From CAUZWH01 sp965224275 (GTDB taxonomy: Bacteria > Pseudomonadota > Alphaproteobacteria > SHVV01): a stretch of 64,000 nt of DNA. Below are positions 34,499 through 43,916 of the stretch, piece after piece (position 1 is the first letter of the stretch; each line of letters begins with the position of its first letter). Under the pieces are notes generated by a model. The model was not told the DNA's origin and made no database searches. It worked only from the letters and a program-made list of their open reading frames with translations. The translations under genes were made by a program, and so were the position numbers. Location: the NCBI GenBank assembly GCA_965224275.1, contig CBDCYR010000016.1, positions 62,001 through 126,000 on the forward strand, in the 5' to 3' direction.

Positions 34499-35626
34499 AT
34501 GGACTGGATAAATTCCAGTGATTCACACGTCCTCGAACCGGCCGATCTCTACACTGGCGCACTCGGTGACAAATACCCCGACGCAAGCCCGCGCTACCTC
34601 GATTCCTATCAAGGCGTGAGCGGGACCTTCTATTTCACTGGCTACGAGTACATCCGGCTCGACAATGTCGGCGGCGGCGCCGATCCAGAGCGGGCGGCGT
34701 TTCGTGAGGATCGCATGCGTGCGTCGGAAGATCCCAATGCACGCCTCGAATGCCTCGACAAGGATGGCGTTTGGGGAGAGGTGCTCAACGCCACCTGGAC
34801 GCTCTACACATTGCGTGCGCCCAACGACGATCTCGCCCAAGATTGCTGTGCAGTGTTCAACGACTGGCTCACCGAGCACTGCAGCGCCGAGCCCCGGCGT
34901 TTGTATGGCACCGGTATGGTGCATATGGCCGATATCGATTGGGCGGTAAAGGAATTGGAGCGCGCGGCCAAGAAAGGGGTGCGAAGCATCCTCATCAATA
35001 GCGACGCGCGGCCGTCATGGCCGCAATATCACGATCCCAGCTACGATCGGTTTTGGGCTGCGGCGCAGGATCATGACCTGCCGATTACCCTGCATATCAT
35101 TGCCGGCAACGTCAAAGATCTCTTCACCTTTCACGGCGCCGAACGCGCACGCATTCCCGGCGAAACGCTCAAGCTATTCTCCGAAGCATCGTGGGTGCTG
35201 AGCAACGACTTTATCTTTGGCGGAATTTTCGACCGCTTTCCGAAGCTCAAAGTCGTTTGTTCGGAGTATGAGGTCTCGTGGTTGCCGCATTGGCTGTATC
35301 GCAATCGCCAACTCTGCGATGAACTGGGCCAAGCAGCCAACGTGATACCGCCCAAACGCCCGGTTGACGACTATCAAGATCAGATCTTCCACTGCATGAT
35401 CGATGATACGGCGTGGGAGGTCTGCATCGGCCACGCCAACCTCAAGAACATTGCCTGGGGCTCAGACTTCCCACATGCGCGCTGCACCTATCCGAGGAGC
35501 CAGCAAGTCGTCCAGGAACTGTTCGGAGGCCACGACCCGGCTTTGATGGCAGACCTCAGCTATTACAACATCGCCAACTTCTTCAACATGACCCTGCCCA
35601 AGTCCCGAGAGGTTGGAGCAGCATAA
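34499..35626 (+). CDS. Amidohydrolase-2 family protein, tandem paralogue 2
   Basis: 375 residues from ATG 34499, which has GGGAG upstream; the frame is open to 34067 but that part overlaps paralogue 1. It starts MDWINSSDSHVLEPADLY, close to paralogue 1, and keeps ITLHIIAGN, CSEYEVSWLPHW and WGSDFPHARCTYP. It differs in its 60-90 segment (VGGGADPERAAF), where the others have DEIVEGD, so substrate range may differ. Same probable fold and metal site. Confidence 0.85.
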   Translation: MDWINSSDSHVLEPADLYTGALGDKYPDASPRYLDSYQGVSGTFYFTGYEYIRLDNVGGGADPERAAFREDRMRASEDPNARLECLDKDGVWGEVLNATWTLYTLRAPNDDLAQDCCAVFNDWLTEHCSAEPRRLYGTGMVHMADIDWAVKELERAAKKGVRSILINSDARPSWPQYHDPSYDRFWAAAQDHDLPITLHIIAGNVKDLFTFHGAERARIPGETLKLFSEASWVLSNDFIFGGIFDRFPKLKVVCSEYEVSWLPHWLYRNRQLCDELGQAANVIPPKRPVDDYQDQIFHCMIDDTAWEVCIGHANLKNIAWGSDFPHARCTYPRSQQVVQELFGGHDPALMADLSYYNIANFFNMTLPKSREVGAA

Positions 35627-35694
35627 CTGACGACAGATTGCATTCGGCCTGCTGGTTTAGTTGAATCGTGGCAAGCGAATGCGTGGAGGCGGCC

Positions 35695-36834
35695 ATGGAC
35701 AAACAGCTCATCATTTCAAGTGATTCGCACATCATCGAGCCCGAGGACCTATTCGAGAAGGCGCTGGGCGACAAGTATGGCGACTCAACACCGCGCTACG
35801 TCGACGAGCACCTCGGTGAAAAGGGTAAGCACTACTTCACGGGGCTTGAGTACATCCGGGTTGATGAAATCGTCGAAGGCGACGATGCCACCGAGGAAAG
35901 CCGGCAGCTTCAGCAGGAACTGCTGGCGGCGTCCAATGACCCGGCCATACGGCTCAAATGCATCGATAAGGACGGCGTGTGGGCCGAGATCGTTAATTCA
36001 ACCTGGATGCTTTACTCGATGCGGGTGCGCAACGACGATCTGGCGCGCGATTGCTGCCACATTTACAACTCCTGGGTTGCTGAATACTGCGCCCACGATC
36101 CCAAACGGCTGTTTCCGACAGCGATGGTTCACATGGAGGATGTCGTCTGGGCCTGCGAGGAACTCGAGCGGGTGGTTAAGCTCGGTCACAAGAGCGTGCT
36201 CATTAACACCGATACCCGGCCCGAATGGCCATACTACCGCGATCCCGTTTACGATCCGTTTTGGGCACGGGCCGAGGAAATGAACGTGCCGGTGACACTC
36301 CATATCATTACCGGCAACGTGCGTGACCCGTTTACGTTGTTTGGCGAAGAACGTCGCAATACCGCGCGCGACGGACTGAACATCTGCTTTGAAGCGGTTC
36401 CGGTGCTGCTCAACGAATTCATCATGGGTGAGATTATGGACCGCTTTCCCAAATTGAAAGTGGTGCTTTCGGAATACGAAGTGTCGTGGTTGCCCTATTT
36501 CATGTTTCGAGGCAAACAAATGATCGAAGCGTTCGGCCCGGCGCTCAGCTTGCCGAAGATAAAGGGGTCGATTGAGGACTATATGAGCCGCGTTTATCAC
36601 GGCTTCATCGACGATACCTGGGTCGACCACGCGGTCGAGGCGGTCGACCATCGCACGCTGATGTGGGGGTCGGATTTCCCCCATGCGCGCTGTACCTATC
36701 CCACCAGCCAGCAGATCGTGCACGATACTTTGGCCAAGCTCGGAGAGCCCAAGATGGCCGATTTGTCGTACTTTAACTGCGCCAATCTCTATGGCATTGA
36801 ATTGCCGCCAACCCGGGCGACGGCGGCCGAATAA
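35695..36834 (+). CDS. Amidohydrolase-2 family protein, tandem paralogue 3
   Basis: 379 residues from ATG 35695, six bases after a GGAGG; a GTG at 35668 is an alternative. It starts MDKQLIISSDSHIIEPEDLFE and shares DEIVEGDD, VTLHIITGNV, LSEYEVSWLPYF and WGSDFPHARCTYPTS with its neighbours. Its last 18 codons and the following 50 bases are copied exactly after the IS5 fragment (37419-37525), so the 3' end of the gene exists twice. It is closest to paralogue 4 in the N-terminal third. Confidence 0.85.
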   Translation: MDKQLIISSDSHIIEPEDLFEKALGDKYGDSTPRYVDEHLGEKGKHYFTGLEYIRVDEIVEGDDATEESRQLQQELLAASNDPAIRLKCIDKDGVWAEIVNSTWMLYSMRVRNDDLARDCCHIYNSWVAEYCAHDPKRLFPTAMVHMEDVVWACEELERVVKLGHKSVLINTDTRPEWPYYRDPVYDPFWARAEEMNVPVTLHIITGNVRDPFTLFGEERRNTARDGLNICFEAVPVLLNEFIMGEIMDRFPKLKVVLSEYEVSWLPYFMFRGKQMIEAFGPALSLPKIKGSIEDYMSRVYHGFIDDTWVDHAVEAVDHRTLMWGSDFPHARCTYPTSQQIVHDTLAKLGEPKMADLSYFNCANLYGIELPPTRATAAE

Positions 36835-36886
36835 ACTTCGCGCTGCCTTGCGTTTGCGGGCGCCTCTGGTATGAATCCGCAATCTG
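36780..36886 (+). repeat. 107-bp direct repeat, left copy
   Basis: Starts in the codons for NLYGIELPPTRATAAE of paralogue 3 and extends past its stop to AATCTG. It is identical base for base to 37419-37525. The two copies bracket 532 bases of transposase-derived sequence. Confidence 0.92.
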
Positions 36887-37418
36887 CATTGGTACAGGCG
36901 GCCCGAGAACTGGAGTGCAAAGAACCGTGTCCATCAGCCGGGATCATCGATAGCCAGAGTGTTAAAACCACCGAAAGTGGTGGTCCGCGTGGGTTTGATG
37001 CTGGCAAGAAGGTCAAGGGCCGCAAGCGCCACATTATCACTGACACCAATGGCTTTATGGTCGGTATTGTTGTTCACAGCGCGGCCATTCAGGATCGTGA
37101 CGGAGCTGTTCCCACCCTGCAATCGATCCGCCGCTTCTACCCGTTTCTGCGCCATATCTTTGCTGATGGTGGTTATGCAGGGCCAAAACTCAAGCAGGCG
37201 CTGAAGGGCAAAGGTGGCTGGACTATCGAAGTCATCCGGCGGTGCGACGACACCAAAGGCTTCAAGCTTTTGCCGCGCCGATGGGTGGTGGAGCGCACCT
37301 TTGCATGGCTGGGAAGATGCCGGCGCCTGGCAAAGGATTGGGAGACATCAATCGAAAGCTCAACAGCATGGGCACTCATCGCACACATCCGAACCCTCAC
37401 GCGGCGATTGGCAAGACA
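36887..37418 (+). pseudogene. IS5-family transposase fragment
   Basis: The frame 36871-37473 is open, but its first residues and last 18 residues come from the flanking 107-bp repeats. The middle is a transposase piece with the IS5 DDE motifs: D in GIIDSQSVKTT, D in FADGGYAG and E in RRWVVERTFAWLGRCRRL. The N-terminal DNA-binding part (about 100 residues) and both IS ends are missing, so it is not a complete element. All three catalytic residues survive. It split what was probably a continuous tandem array of amidohydrolase genes. Confidence 0.85.
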
Positions 37419-37525
37419 CGCCAATCTCTATGGCATTGAATTGCCGCCAACCCGGGCGACGGCGGCCGAATAAACTTCGCGCTGCCTTGCGTTTGCGGGC
37501 GCCTCTGGTATGAATCCGCAATCTG
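37419..37525 (+). repeat. 107-bp direct repeat, right copy
   Basis: An exact copy of 36780-36886, including the last codons and stop of paralogue 3. Far longer than the 2-9 base target duplications of IS5-type elements, so simple transposition does not explain it. Confidence 0.92.
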
Positions 37526-37586
37526 AAACAGGGGTGGCTTAACCGCGCCAGAAACGGGCGCGACGTGGACGAATCAGGAGGATCTT

Positions 37587-38729
37587 ATGGAGCGAAACTG
37601 GATCATATCGAGCGATTCTCACCTGCTCGAACCCGAGGACTTGTTCGAGAAGGCGCTGATCAAGAAATATGGCGACGCGACGCCGCGCTACGTCGAGGAG
37701 CATCTCGGCAACAAGGCCAAACATTATTTTACCGGCCTCGAATACATCTGTGTCGACGAGATCGTCGAGGGCGATGATTCAAGCGCCGAGTCCCAAGAAC
37801 TGCAGAATGAGCTGTTGGAGGCTTCATGGGATTCAGCGAAGCGGGTTGCTTGCCTCGATAAGGACGGCGTCTGGGCCGAAGTCCTTAATTCGACGTGGAT
37901 GCTTTACACAATGCGGGCCAAGGACGACAAGCTCGTTCAGGATTGTTGCCAGGTTTATAACGACTGGACGCACGAGCTGGTGAGCTACGACACCAACCGG
38001 CTCAAGGCGACGGCGATGATCCACATGGCCGATCTCGATTGGGCGCTCAAGGAACTGGAGCGGGTTTATAAGCTTGGCCATTGCGGTGTTCTCATCAACT
38101 GCGATGCGCGACGCGAATGGGCACCCTATCGCGACCCGAAATACAACCCCTTCTGGGCCCGGCTCGAGGAAATGGGGATGCCGCTGATGCTGCACATCAT
38201 CACCGGCAACGTCCAGGATCCGTTCACGCTCTACGGCAAGGACCGCGAGGAGATCGTGCGTTTAACACTCGACATCTTTGCCGAAGGCCCCGTCACGCTT
38301 GCCAATGAGTTCATGTTCGGCGGCATTATGGATCGCTTCCCGAACCTCAAATTGGTACTTGGTGAGTATGAGGTTTCGTGGCTGCCGAATTTCATTTGGC
38401 GGATGAAGCAGTTTAAGGAACAGCTCGGCCCGGCGATGGGGTTTGCGCCGCTGAAGCACGATATCGACTGGTACTTCGACCGTGTGTGGCACGGTTTTGT
38501 CGACGATCCCCTGGTTAAGATCGCCGTCGACGTCCTGGGAAGCAGCAAGATCATGTGGGGATCGGACTTCCCCCATGCCCGGTGCACTTATCCCAACAGC
38601 CAGAAGATTGTCGAGAATGTGTTGAGCGATTTCGGCGCCGAAGCCAAGGCCGATATGAGCTTCTATAACGCGGCCCGGCTCTACAACATCGAGGGCCTGC
38701 CCGAGCAACGACTGATCGCTGCCGAGTAG
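37587..38729 (+). CDS. Amidohydrolase-2 family protein, tandem paralogue 4
   Basis: 380 residues with AGGAGG before the ATG. It starts MERNWIISSDSHLLEPEDLFEKAL and keeps DEIVEGDD, LMLHIITGNVQDPF, LGEYEVSWLPNF and WGSDFPHARCTYPNS. In the first it resembles paralogue 3 most. The family acts on aromatic or heteroaromatic acids through a divalent metal. Four such genes in a row suggest an array expanded for related substrates, or a hetero-oligomer. A bidirectional terminator follows. Confidence 0.85.
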   Translation: MERNWIISSDSHLLEPEDLFEKALIKKYGDATPRYVEEHLGNKAKHYFTGLEYICVDEIVEGDDSSAESQELQNELLEASWDSAKRVACLDKDGVWAEVLNSTWMLYTMRAKDDKLVQDCCQVYNDWTHELVSYDTNRLKATAMIHMADLDWALKELERVYKLGHCGVLINCDARREWAPYRDPKYNPFWARLEEMGMPLMLHIITGNVQDPFTLYGKDREEIVRLTLDIFAEGPVTLANEFMFGGIMDRFPNLKLVLGEYEVSWLPNFIWRMKQFKEQLGPAMGFAPLKHDIDWYFDRVWHGFVDDPLVKIAVDVLGSSKIMWGSDFPHARCTYPNSQKIVENVLSDFGAEAKADMSFYNAARLYNIEGLPEQRLIAAE

Positions 38730-38746
38730 TAAGGCAAGCTAAATTC

Positions 38747-38784
38747 AAAGAAGGCGGCGCTGCTTCGGTAGCGCCGCTTTTCTT
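38747..38784. terminator. Bidirectional terminator between paralogue 4 and the MFS gene
   Basis: GCGGCGCT (38754-38761) pairs with AGCGCCGC (38770-38777) around a GCTTCGGT loop. TTTTCTT follows on the plus strand and the complement of AAAGAA follows on the minus strand. It serves the two convergent genes. Confidence 0.85.
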
Positions 38785-40027
38785 ATCCGGTGCTGGATCC
38801 GCTCACCTTCCAAACGCGTTTGCCGGTCGCACCGAAGCGGCCAATCGTAACCAACGCGACGATGAAGAACACCCCAGCGAGCCAGAACACCCACCGCGGA
38901 TCACCCAGATCGAGTACGAAACCGAAAACCAATGGCATGATCGCACCGCCGACGCCGATTCCGGTCGATACGAAGCCGAACACCTTCCCGGCCGAACCCT
39001 CCGGTGTGACCCGGCGAACCAGCAAATCGCGGGCAGGTTGGACAACACCGGCGCAGAATCCCGCGGCCACCATGGCGGCGCAAACCAACGCATAGGGCAG
39101 GGGAATGCTGCCGATCACGACGACAAATACCGCACCGCCGACGAAACCGGCGCTGGCCATCAGCTCAGGCCGATGCAAGCGATCGACGAACACCCCGCCC
39201 ACCAAGATCCCGGCCGATGTGCCAACGAGGAACCCGGTGAGAGCCGCGACCGCGTAATTCAGCGAATAGCCATAGAGATCGACCAGCGCGGAGACGGAAA
39301 ACACCCGCATCGCGCCAAAACTCATGGGGATCAGCATAAAGAACGCGAACGCCATCAAGATCGTCGGTGACAGCAGGAGCGACAGACCGTCGCGGGTCGA
39401 TTGTGTCTCGCCCGCTTGGTTCGCATCTGGGGACGACGAGCGCTCCTCGACGATCGCGTCAAACTGCCAAATAACGAAAGCGGCAACGACAAACGGCGCG
39501 CACCCGACGATAACAAGAGCGATACGCCAATCAAACAGGGCGGTGAGCGACAGCATGATGCCGGGCGTAATCACCCAACCCATATTGCCGGTAAACGTAT
39601 GAATGCTGAATGCCTGGCCGACCCTTTCGCGTGCGATTGATCCCGATAGGATGGCGTAGTCGACCGGGTGGAATACCGCGTTGGCGACGCCGGCCAGCCC
39701 GAACAGCGCCAAGGCCGCGAGATAGCTGTTGGTAAACCCGATCGCGACGATCAGGCTGCCTTGCAGGATCAGTCCGGCAACCAGGATTCGGCGGCTACCA
39801 AAACGGTCAACCAAAAAGCCGAACGGGGTTTGCGCGATGCTCGTCGTGAGCGCATTAACGGTTACCATCATGCCGAGCGCGACGTAGGTGACGTCAAACT
39901 CGCCCTTTAGCAGGGGAAACAACGGCGGTAACGCTAGGACATAGAAATGGCTGAGCAGGTGGCCGGCGCCGACCAGCGCCAGGACATTGGCCTCAGCCCC
40001 GGTGAACGGAAACAATCGGCGTAACAT
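38783..40027 (-). CDS. MFS transporter
   Basis: 414 residues, about 12 membrane helices. The loop-2 motif reads GFLVDRFGSRR near 75-85. The N-terminal GAGHLLSHFYVLALPPLFPLLK stretch is typical of the fosmidomycin-resistance/YfnB-like and oxalate/formate-like groups. It faces the amidohydrolase array and may import its substrates. It is followed upstream on the same strand by an SDR gene with 23 bases between. Confidence 0.82.
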   Translation of the reverse strand: MLRRLFPFTGAEANVLALVGAGHLLSHFYVLALPPLFPLLKGEFDVTYVALGMMVTVNALTTSIAQTPFGFLVDRFGSRRILVAGLILQGSLIVAIGFTNSYLAALALFGLAGVANAVFHPVDYAILSGSIARERVGQAFSIHTFTGNMGWVITPGIMLSLTALFDWRIALVIVGCAPFVVAAFVIWQFDAIVEERSSSPDANQAGETQSTRDGLSLLLSPTILMAFAFFMLIPMSFGAMRVFSVSALVDLYGYSLNYAVAALTGFLVGTSAGILVGGVFVDRLHRPELMASAGFVGGAVFVVVIGSIPLPYALVCAAMVAAGFCAGVVQPARDLLVRRVTPEGSAGKVFGFVSTGIGVGGAIMPLVFGFVLDLGDPRWVFWLAGVFFIVALVTIGRFGATGKRVWKVSGSSTG

Positions 40028-40050
40028 CTACGGCGCACCAAGCGGCGGCA

Positions 40051-40809
40051 CTAAAGCAGAACCGTGCCGCCATCGACGGAAATCGTCTGTCCGGTCACAT
40101 AGGCGCTATCGTCCCCGGCCAGATAGACGATCGTGCCCGTCAGGTCTTCCACTTCGAGATTTTTCTGCAGCGCCTGGCTGTTGCGGATGACTTCGGCCGC
40201 GCGGTCAGCCTTGTCGGCAAAGAATTCCGAAGTTCCCTCGGTCATCACCATGTTGGGTGCGACCGTGTTGACCCGGATGCCGTCGCGCCCGAGTTCGCGG
40301 GCCAGGCCGCGGGTTAATCCGATCACGGCTCCCTTGGACGTGGTGTAATGCAACGCGTAGGGGAGCCCGGCCAGCGCGGCCACCGAAGAGATGTTGATGA
40401 TGCTGCCACCACCCGCCTCCCGCATCGCCGGTACGACCGCTTTGCAGCAATGCCACAGTCCCTTGACGTTGACGGCCATGCAGCGATCCCACTCATCGCT
40501 ATCAAGCTGGTCGAAGCGCCCGCCATGCAATGCCCCATAGAGTGCTGCGTTGTTGACCAGGATGTTAATCGCGCCCAACCGCTCGACCGCGGCGTCAGCC
40601 ATGGCCACGGCGCTGTCGGCATCGGTGACGTCGACCCCGACGCCGAGTGCCTGTCCGCCGGAAGCCTCGACTAGTTGCACAGTTTCGGTGCAGTCGCTTA
40701 TGTCGGCAGCGACGACCGATGCCCCTTCCTTAGCCAGTCGAAGCGCATACTCGCGTCCGAGTCCGCGTGCCGCGCCAGTGATTATTGCGGTCTTACCAGT
40801 CACGCCCAT
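40051..40809 (-). CDS. Short-chain dehydrogenase/reductase (FabG-like)
   Basis: 252 residues from ATG 40809, preceded by GGAG. The classical SDR motifs are present: TGAARGLGREYA (cofactor), NNAA at about 88-91, S in SISSVAAL and the Y-x3-K of YTTSKGAVIG. C-terminal GQTISVDGG is typical. NAD or NADP preference cannot be fixed; D/S after the second strand favours NAD. Probably co-transcribed with the MFS gene and divergent from a TetR regulator, which may control both. Confidence 0.87.
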   Translation of the reverse strand: MGVTGKTAIITGAARGLGREYALRLAKEGASVVAADISDCTETVQLVEASGGQALGVGVDVTDADSAVAMADAAVERLGAINILVNNAALYGALHGGRFDQLDSDEWDRCMAVNVKGLWHCCKAVVPAMREAGGGSIINISSVAALAGLPYALHYTTSKGAVIGLTRGLARELGRDGIRVNTVAPNMVMTEGTSEFFADKADRAAEVIRNSQALQKNLEVEDLTGTIVYLAGDDSAYVTGQTISVDGGTVLL

Positions 40810-41066
40810 CAATCAACTCCCTCGTCGCGACAGCATCTCATAGCGGTTCCTTTACGCTGATGACCACCGCCGTACAAGGTCTCGTATTCACGATTATTCT
40901 TGAACTCGATGCGCTTCAGACGGGTGCGTTGACCGCGCTCGCCCGCTGCGGTTGTGCGATGGCGCAGGTATCAACGCAGGCCGGTGATCGGGTGTCGCTG
41001 GGACGGTTTGGGTCTGCTATAGCTGGCTCTGTCTTACCGGTGTTGTTTTTTGTCGCGATCGTAGCC

Positions 41067-41732
41067 GTGCCCGAAGAAGTCATTTCCCGCCATCAGCAGG
41101 TCGGTACCGAGGACGTGCTCGACGCTGCGCAATTATTGTTTGTGAGGCATGGATTCGACGGGACGTCGCTGGCGCAAATCGCCCGCAACTCCGGGGTCGA
41201 AGCCGCGGCGCTGGAAACAAAATTCAGCTCCAAGAGCGAAATCCTGTGGGCGTTGATCGATCGCCTTGAAAACCAGTTTGTTCACCGCATGATCGAGCGG
41301 GTGGCGATCGCCGGTCCATCGGCCAAGGACAAAATCATTGCGTTCCTTGATGAGCGTTTGCTGATTAATCGTGGCTACGCCAACGATGTCTTACTCCTAA
41401 CCCAGATTTCGTTGGAGTTTCGCAAGTCTCCCGATGACGTTGGCGAGAGAATCACCCGTTTGAACGGACATATTCAACGCACCATCGAAGGCGTCGTCGA
41501 ACAGGGGAAAATGCGCGGCCAATTTCGCACAGACCTGGGAACGCCCGAGCTTGCGTTATCAATAGTCGCCGCGCATGACGGGGCTCTTCTTACCTGGTCG
41601 CGGGGCGATCCCGAGATGGATGGCAAACGATTTATTCGCGCGCTGCAGTCGACCTTGGTTCGCGGTCTCGAAGAGCAGCTCAAGATTGCGCGCGACCGAC
41701 CGAGCGGTATCGCCCCCGGACAGCACCCCTAA
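41067..41732 (+). CDS. TetR family transcriptional regulator
   Basis: 221 residues if started at the GTG at 41067. The open frame begins at 40785, but the extra 94 residues would overlap the SDR promoter and are not TetR-like. The helix-turn-helix is VLDAAQLLFVRHGFDGTSLAQIARNSGVEAAALETKFSSKSEILWALI, near 18-66. The C-terminal ligand domain is all-helical. No convincing ribosome site precedes the GTG, so the start is uncertain. It is divergent from the SDR-MFS pair, a standard arrangement for local repression. Confidence 0.75.
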   Translation: MPEEVISRHQQVGTEDVLDAAQLLFVRHGFDGTSLAQIARNSGVEAAALETKFSSKSEILWALIDRLENQFVHRMIERVAIAGPSAKDKIIAFLDERLLINRGYANDVLLLTQISLEFRKSPDDVGERITRLNGHIQRTIEGVVEQGKMRGQFRTDLGTPELALSIVAAHDGALLTWSRGDPEMDGKRFIRALQSTLVRGLEEQLKIARDRPSGIAPGQHP

Positions 41733-41747
41733 GGCTTCATTCGCAGG

Positions 41748-42965
41748 CTAAAGCGCGTTGATGTCGAATGCGGCGTGACGGTTCAACGGCGCGCCGGCTT
41801 CCGGCATCGGATATTTTAACCCGCTGCCGCAGTTGAAGAGCACGGCAGACTCATCCGCTTGCACCCGCCCGCATTCAAGGGCCGTTTTGTATGCCGCGTA
41901 AGTCGCGGCGCCTTCTGGGCACAGCAGCAAACCTTCCCGGTTTGCCACCTCACGCCGCGCCGCAATGATCGCTTCATCTTCGATTGCGATAGCAAACCCG
42001 CCGCTCTCACGCAGCGCTCGAAGAATAAGAAAATCGCCGATCGCGGCGGGAACACGTATCCCAGCTGCGATGGTCGCGGCATTTTCCCAGGGGTCGGCAT
42101 GTTCTTTGCCCTCATCGAATGCTTTAACGATCGGGGCGCAGCCGGTCGCCTGCACCGCGACCATGCGCGGCCGTTTGGGGCCGATCCATCCGATCGCTTC
42201 GAGTTCGGCAAATGCCTTCCACATGCCAATCAATCCGGTGCCGCCGCCTGTGGGATAGAAAATGACGTCGGGAACCGTCCACCCGAGTTGCTCGGCAAGC
42301 TCGATCCCCATCGTCTTCTTGCCCTCGATTCGGTAGGGCTCCTTGAGAGTCGAGGTATCGAACCAACGGCCTGCCTTGGCGCCTTGCCCGACGATCTTGC
42401 CGCAGTCGGTGATATAGCCGTTAACTTTGTAGAGGCGCGCACCCTGCAACGCGATCTCACGCATCATCGTCTCCGGGGTATCGTCCGGACAGAACACCAC
42501 CGATTCGATGCCAGCGCGGCTGCAATAGGCCGCGAGCGCGGCACCCGCATTGCCGTTGGTTGGCATCGCCATGCAAGTGACGCCAAGCTCTTTGGCCATT
42601 GAGACCGCCAGAGCAATGCCGCGGGCCTTGAAAGATCCGGTGGGAAGTCGACCCTCGTCTTTTATTAGGATCGGCCCCGCTGTGAGGTCCTGCATAAGGT
42701 TTTGGGCTATGACGAGCGGCGTTGCCATCTCTCCCAGAGTCACGATGTTCTCGTGATGACGCACCGGAAGGAGCTCGCGGTAGCGCCAGAAATCAGAAGA
42801 TCGAGCGTCGAGGTCGCTGCGGTTAAGCGCTGATTTGATGGCGGCGAGGTCGTAGCGAACCAGCAGTGGCCAGCCAGCGGGTGACAGGTTGTGGAGAGCG
42901 TCGGCTTCGAGCGTTACGCCGGTCTTGCCGCACTCGAGATGGATAACGAATGTCGGGCGCTCCAT
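41748..42965 (-). CDS. Threonine synthase-like PLP enzyme
   Basis: 405 residues from ATG 42965; an ATG seven codons earlier is possible. It belongs to the fold-type II (tryptophan synthase beta) family. The PLP lysine lies in TGSFKARG, the substrate/phosphate loop in PTNGNAGAALAAY, and GGGTGLIGMWKAF near 220. N-terminal HLECGKTG and LLVRYDL resemble the short zinc-less lead segment of threonine synthases. It makes threonine from O-phosphohomoserine or acts as a related lyase. Adjacent to NAD kinase on the same strand. thrC is a possible name, but the neighbours do not support it. Confidence 0.82.
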   Translation of the reverse strand: MERPTFVIHLECGKTGVTLEADALHNLSPAGWPLLVRYDLAAIKSALNRSDLDARSSDFWRYRELLPVRHHENIVTLGEMATPLVIAQNLMQDLTAGPILIKDEGRLPTGSFKARGIALAVSMAKELGVTCMAMPTNGNAGAALAAYCSRAGIESVVFCPDDTPETMMREIALQGARLYKVNGYITDCGKIVGQGAKAGRWFDTSTLKEPYRIEGKKTMGIELAEQLGWTVPDVIFYPTGGGTGLIGMWKAFAELEAIGWIGPKRPRMVAVQATGCAPIVKAFDEGKEHADPWENAATIAAGIRVPAAIGDFLILRALRESGGFAIAIEDEAIIAARREVANREGLLLCPEGAATYAAYKTALECGRVQADESAVLFNCGSGLKYPMPEAGAPLNRHAAFDINAL

Positions 42966-43011
42966 GAGTGTCGATGCCGCCAGCATACGTGTCAGTCATC
43001 CCGCTCTTGGG

Positions 43012-43782
43012 CTAGTTCTGGAACTGCTCGTTGAGGATGCGTTCTTCGAGATTGTGTTCGGGATCGAACAGGATAAGAGCCGCTCGCTCTTGATCTTCGA
43101 CAACATCGACGCGAATGACATCGCGCACTTCGGTGGAATCTGCCACCGCACTGACCGGGCGCTTCTTGTGCTGAAGGATGTCGAAGCGCACCCGGGCCCG
43201 ATTGGGAAGCAATGCACCGCGCCAATTGCGTGGCCGAAACGCGCTGATCGGCGTGAGCGCCAGTACCTCGGCCCCGACCGGCACGATCGGCCCATGCGCT
43301 GAAAGATTGTAGGCCGTACTGCCGCCGGGCGTTGCCATCAAAACACCATCGCAAACCAGTTCTTCGAGCCTGACCCGATTGTCGATCGAGATGCGGATTT
43401 TTGCGGCTTGGCGGGTTTCGCGCAGCAACGACACTTCATTGATCGCGAGTGCTTGGCGACGTTTGCCGTCGACCGTCTTGGCTGTCATACGCAACGGCCG
43501 ATATTCAAAGCAATCGGCATTGGCGATGCGCTCCATGAGACGATCGGTGTTGAAGATATTCATCAGGAAGCCCACGGTTCCGCGGTTCATTCCGAAGATC
43601 GGGGTTTTCGGCTTCAAGTAGCGATGCATGGTTTGCAGCATGAAACCGTCGCCGCCGAGCGCGACGATGGCGTCCGCGTCCCTGGGGGAGACGAAGCGGT
43701 ATTGATCCTTGAGCTGGCGGAGCGCGGCTTGGGCCGGCGGCGCCCGATCAGCGACTACCGCGATCTTGGTTCGTTTACTCAT
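43012..43782 (-). CDS. nadK: NAD kinase
   Basis: 256 residues from ATG 43782. NAD kinase motifs are present: ALGGDGFMLQTMHRY (GGDG ATP site), GMNRGTVGFLMN, and the GGSTAYNLSAHGPIV motif with the catalytic serine/threonine region. It phosphorylates NAD to NADP in the cytoplasm using ATP or polyphosphate. The frame is open to 43947, but the extra part has no similarity and would overlap the divergent lipoprotein promoter. Confidence 0.93.
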   Translation of the reverse strand: MSKRTKIAVVADRAPPAQAALRQLKDQYRFVSPRDADAIVALGGDGFMLQTMHRYLKPKTPIFGMNRGTVGFLMNIFNTDRLMERIANADCFEYRPLRMTAKTVDGKRRQALAINEVSLLRETRQAAKIRISIDNRVRLEELVCDGVLMATPGGSTAYNLSAHGPIVPVGAEVLALTPISAFRPRNWRGALLPNRARVRFDILQHKKRPVSAVADSTEVRDVIRVDVVEDQERAALILFDPEHNLEERILNEQFQN

Positions 43783-43916
43783 TACAGCGCTTTCACTCCG
43801 CGACGCGAGCGCCAGTATAGCGCTCCGCCCCGCGCGCGCTAGTAGCGGCCCCCGGTTGCGCGGCGACCGCTTCGCCTCCATCATGCCGGGCTTTTTGCAT
43901 GAACCAGGGGAATCGC

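Noticed and set aside
32925..34586. Long minus-strand open frame of 553 codons opposite two amidohydrolase genes
   Set aside because: It is the shadow of plus-strand coding sequence; composition is histidine/arginine-rich and shows no domain.
40785..41066. Long N-terminal extension of the TetR gene with apparent membrane segments
   Set aside because: It would overlap the start of the divergent SDR gene and is not TetR-like; probably promoter DNA read as protein.
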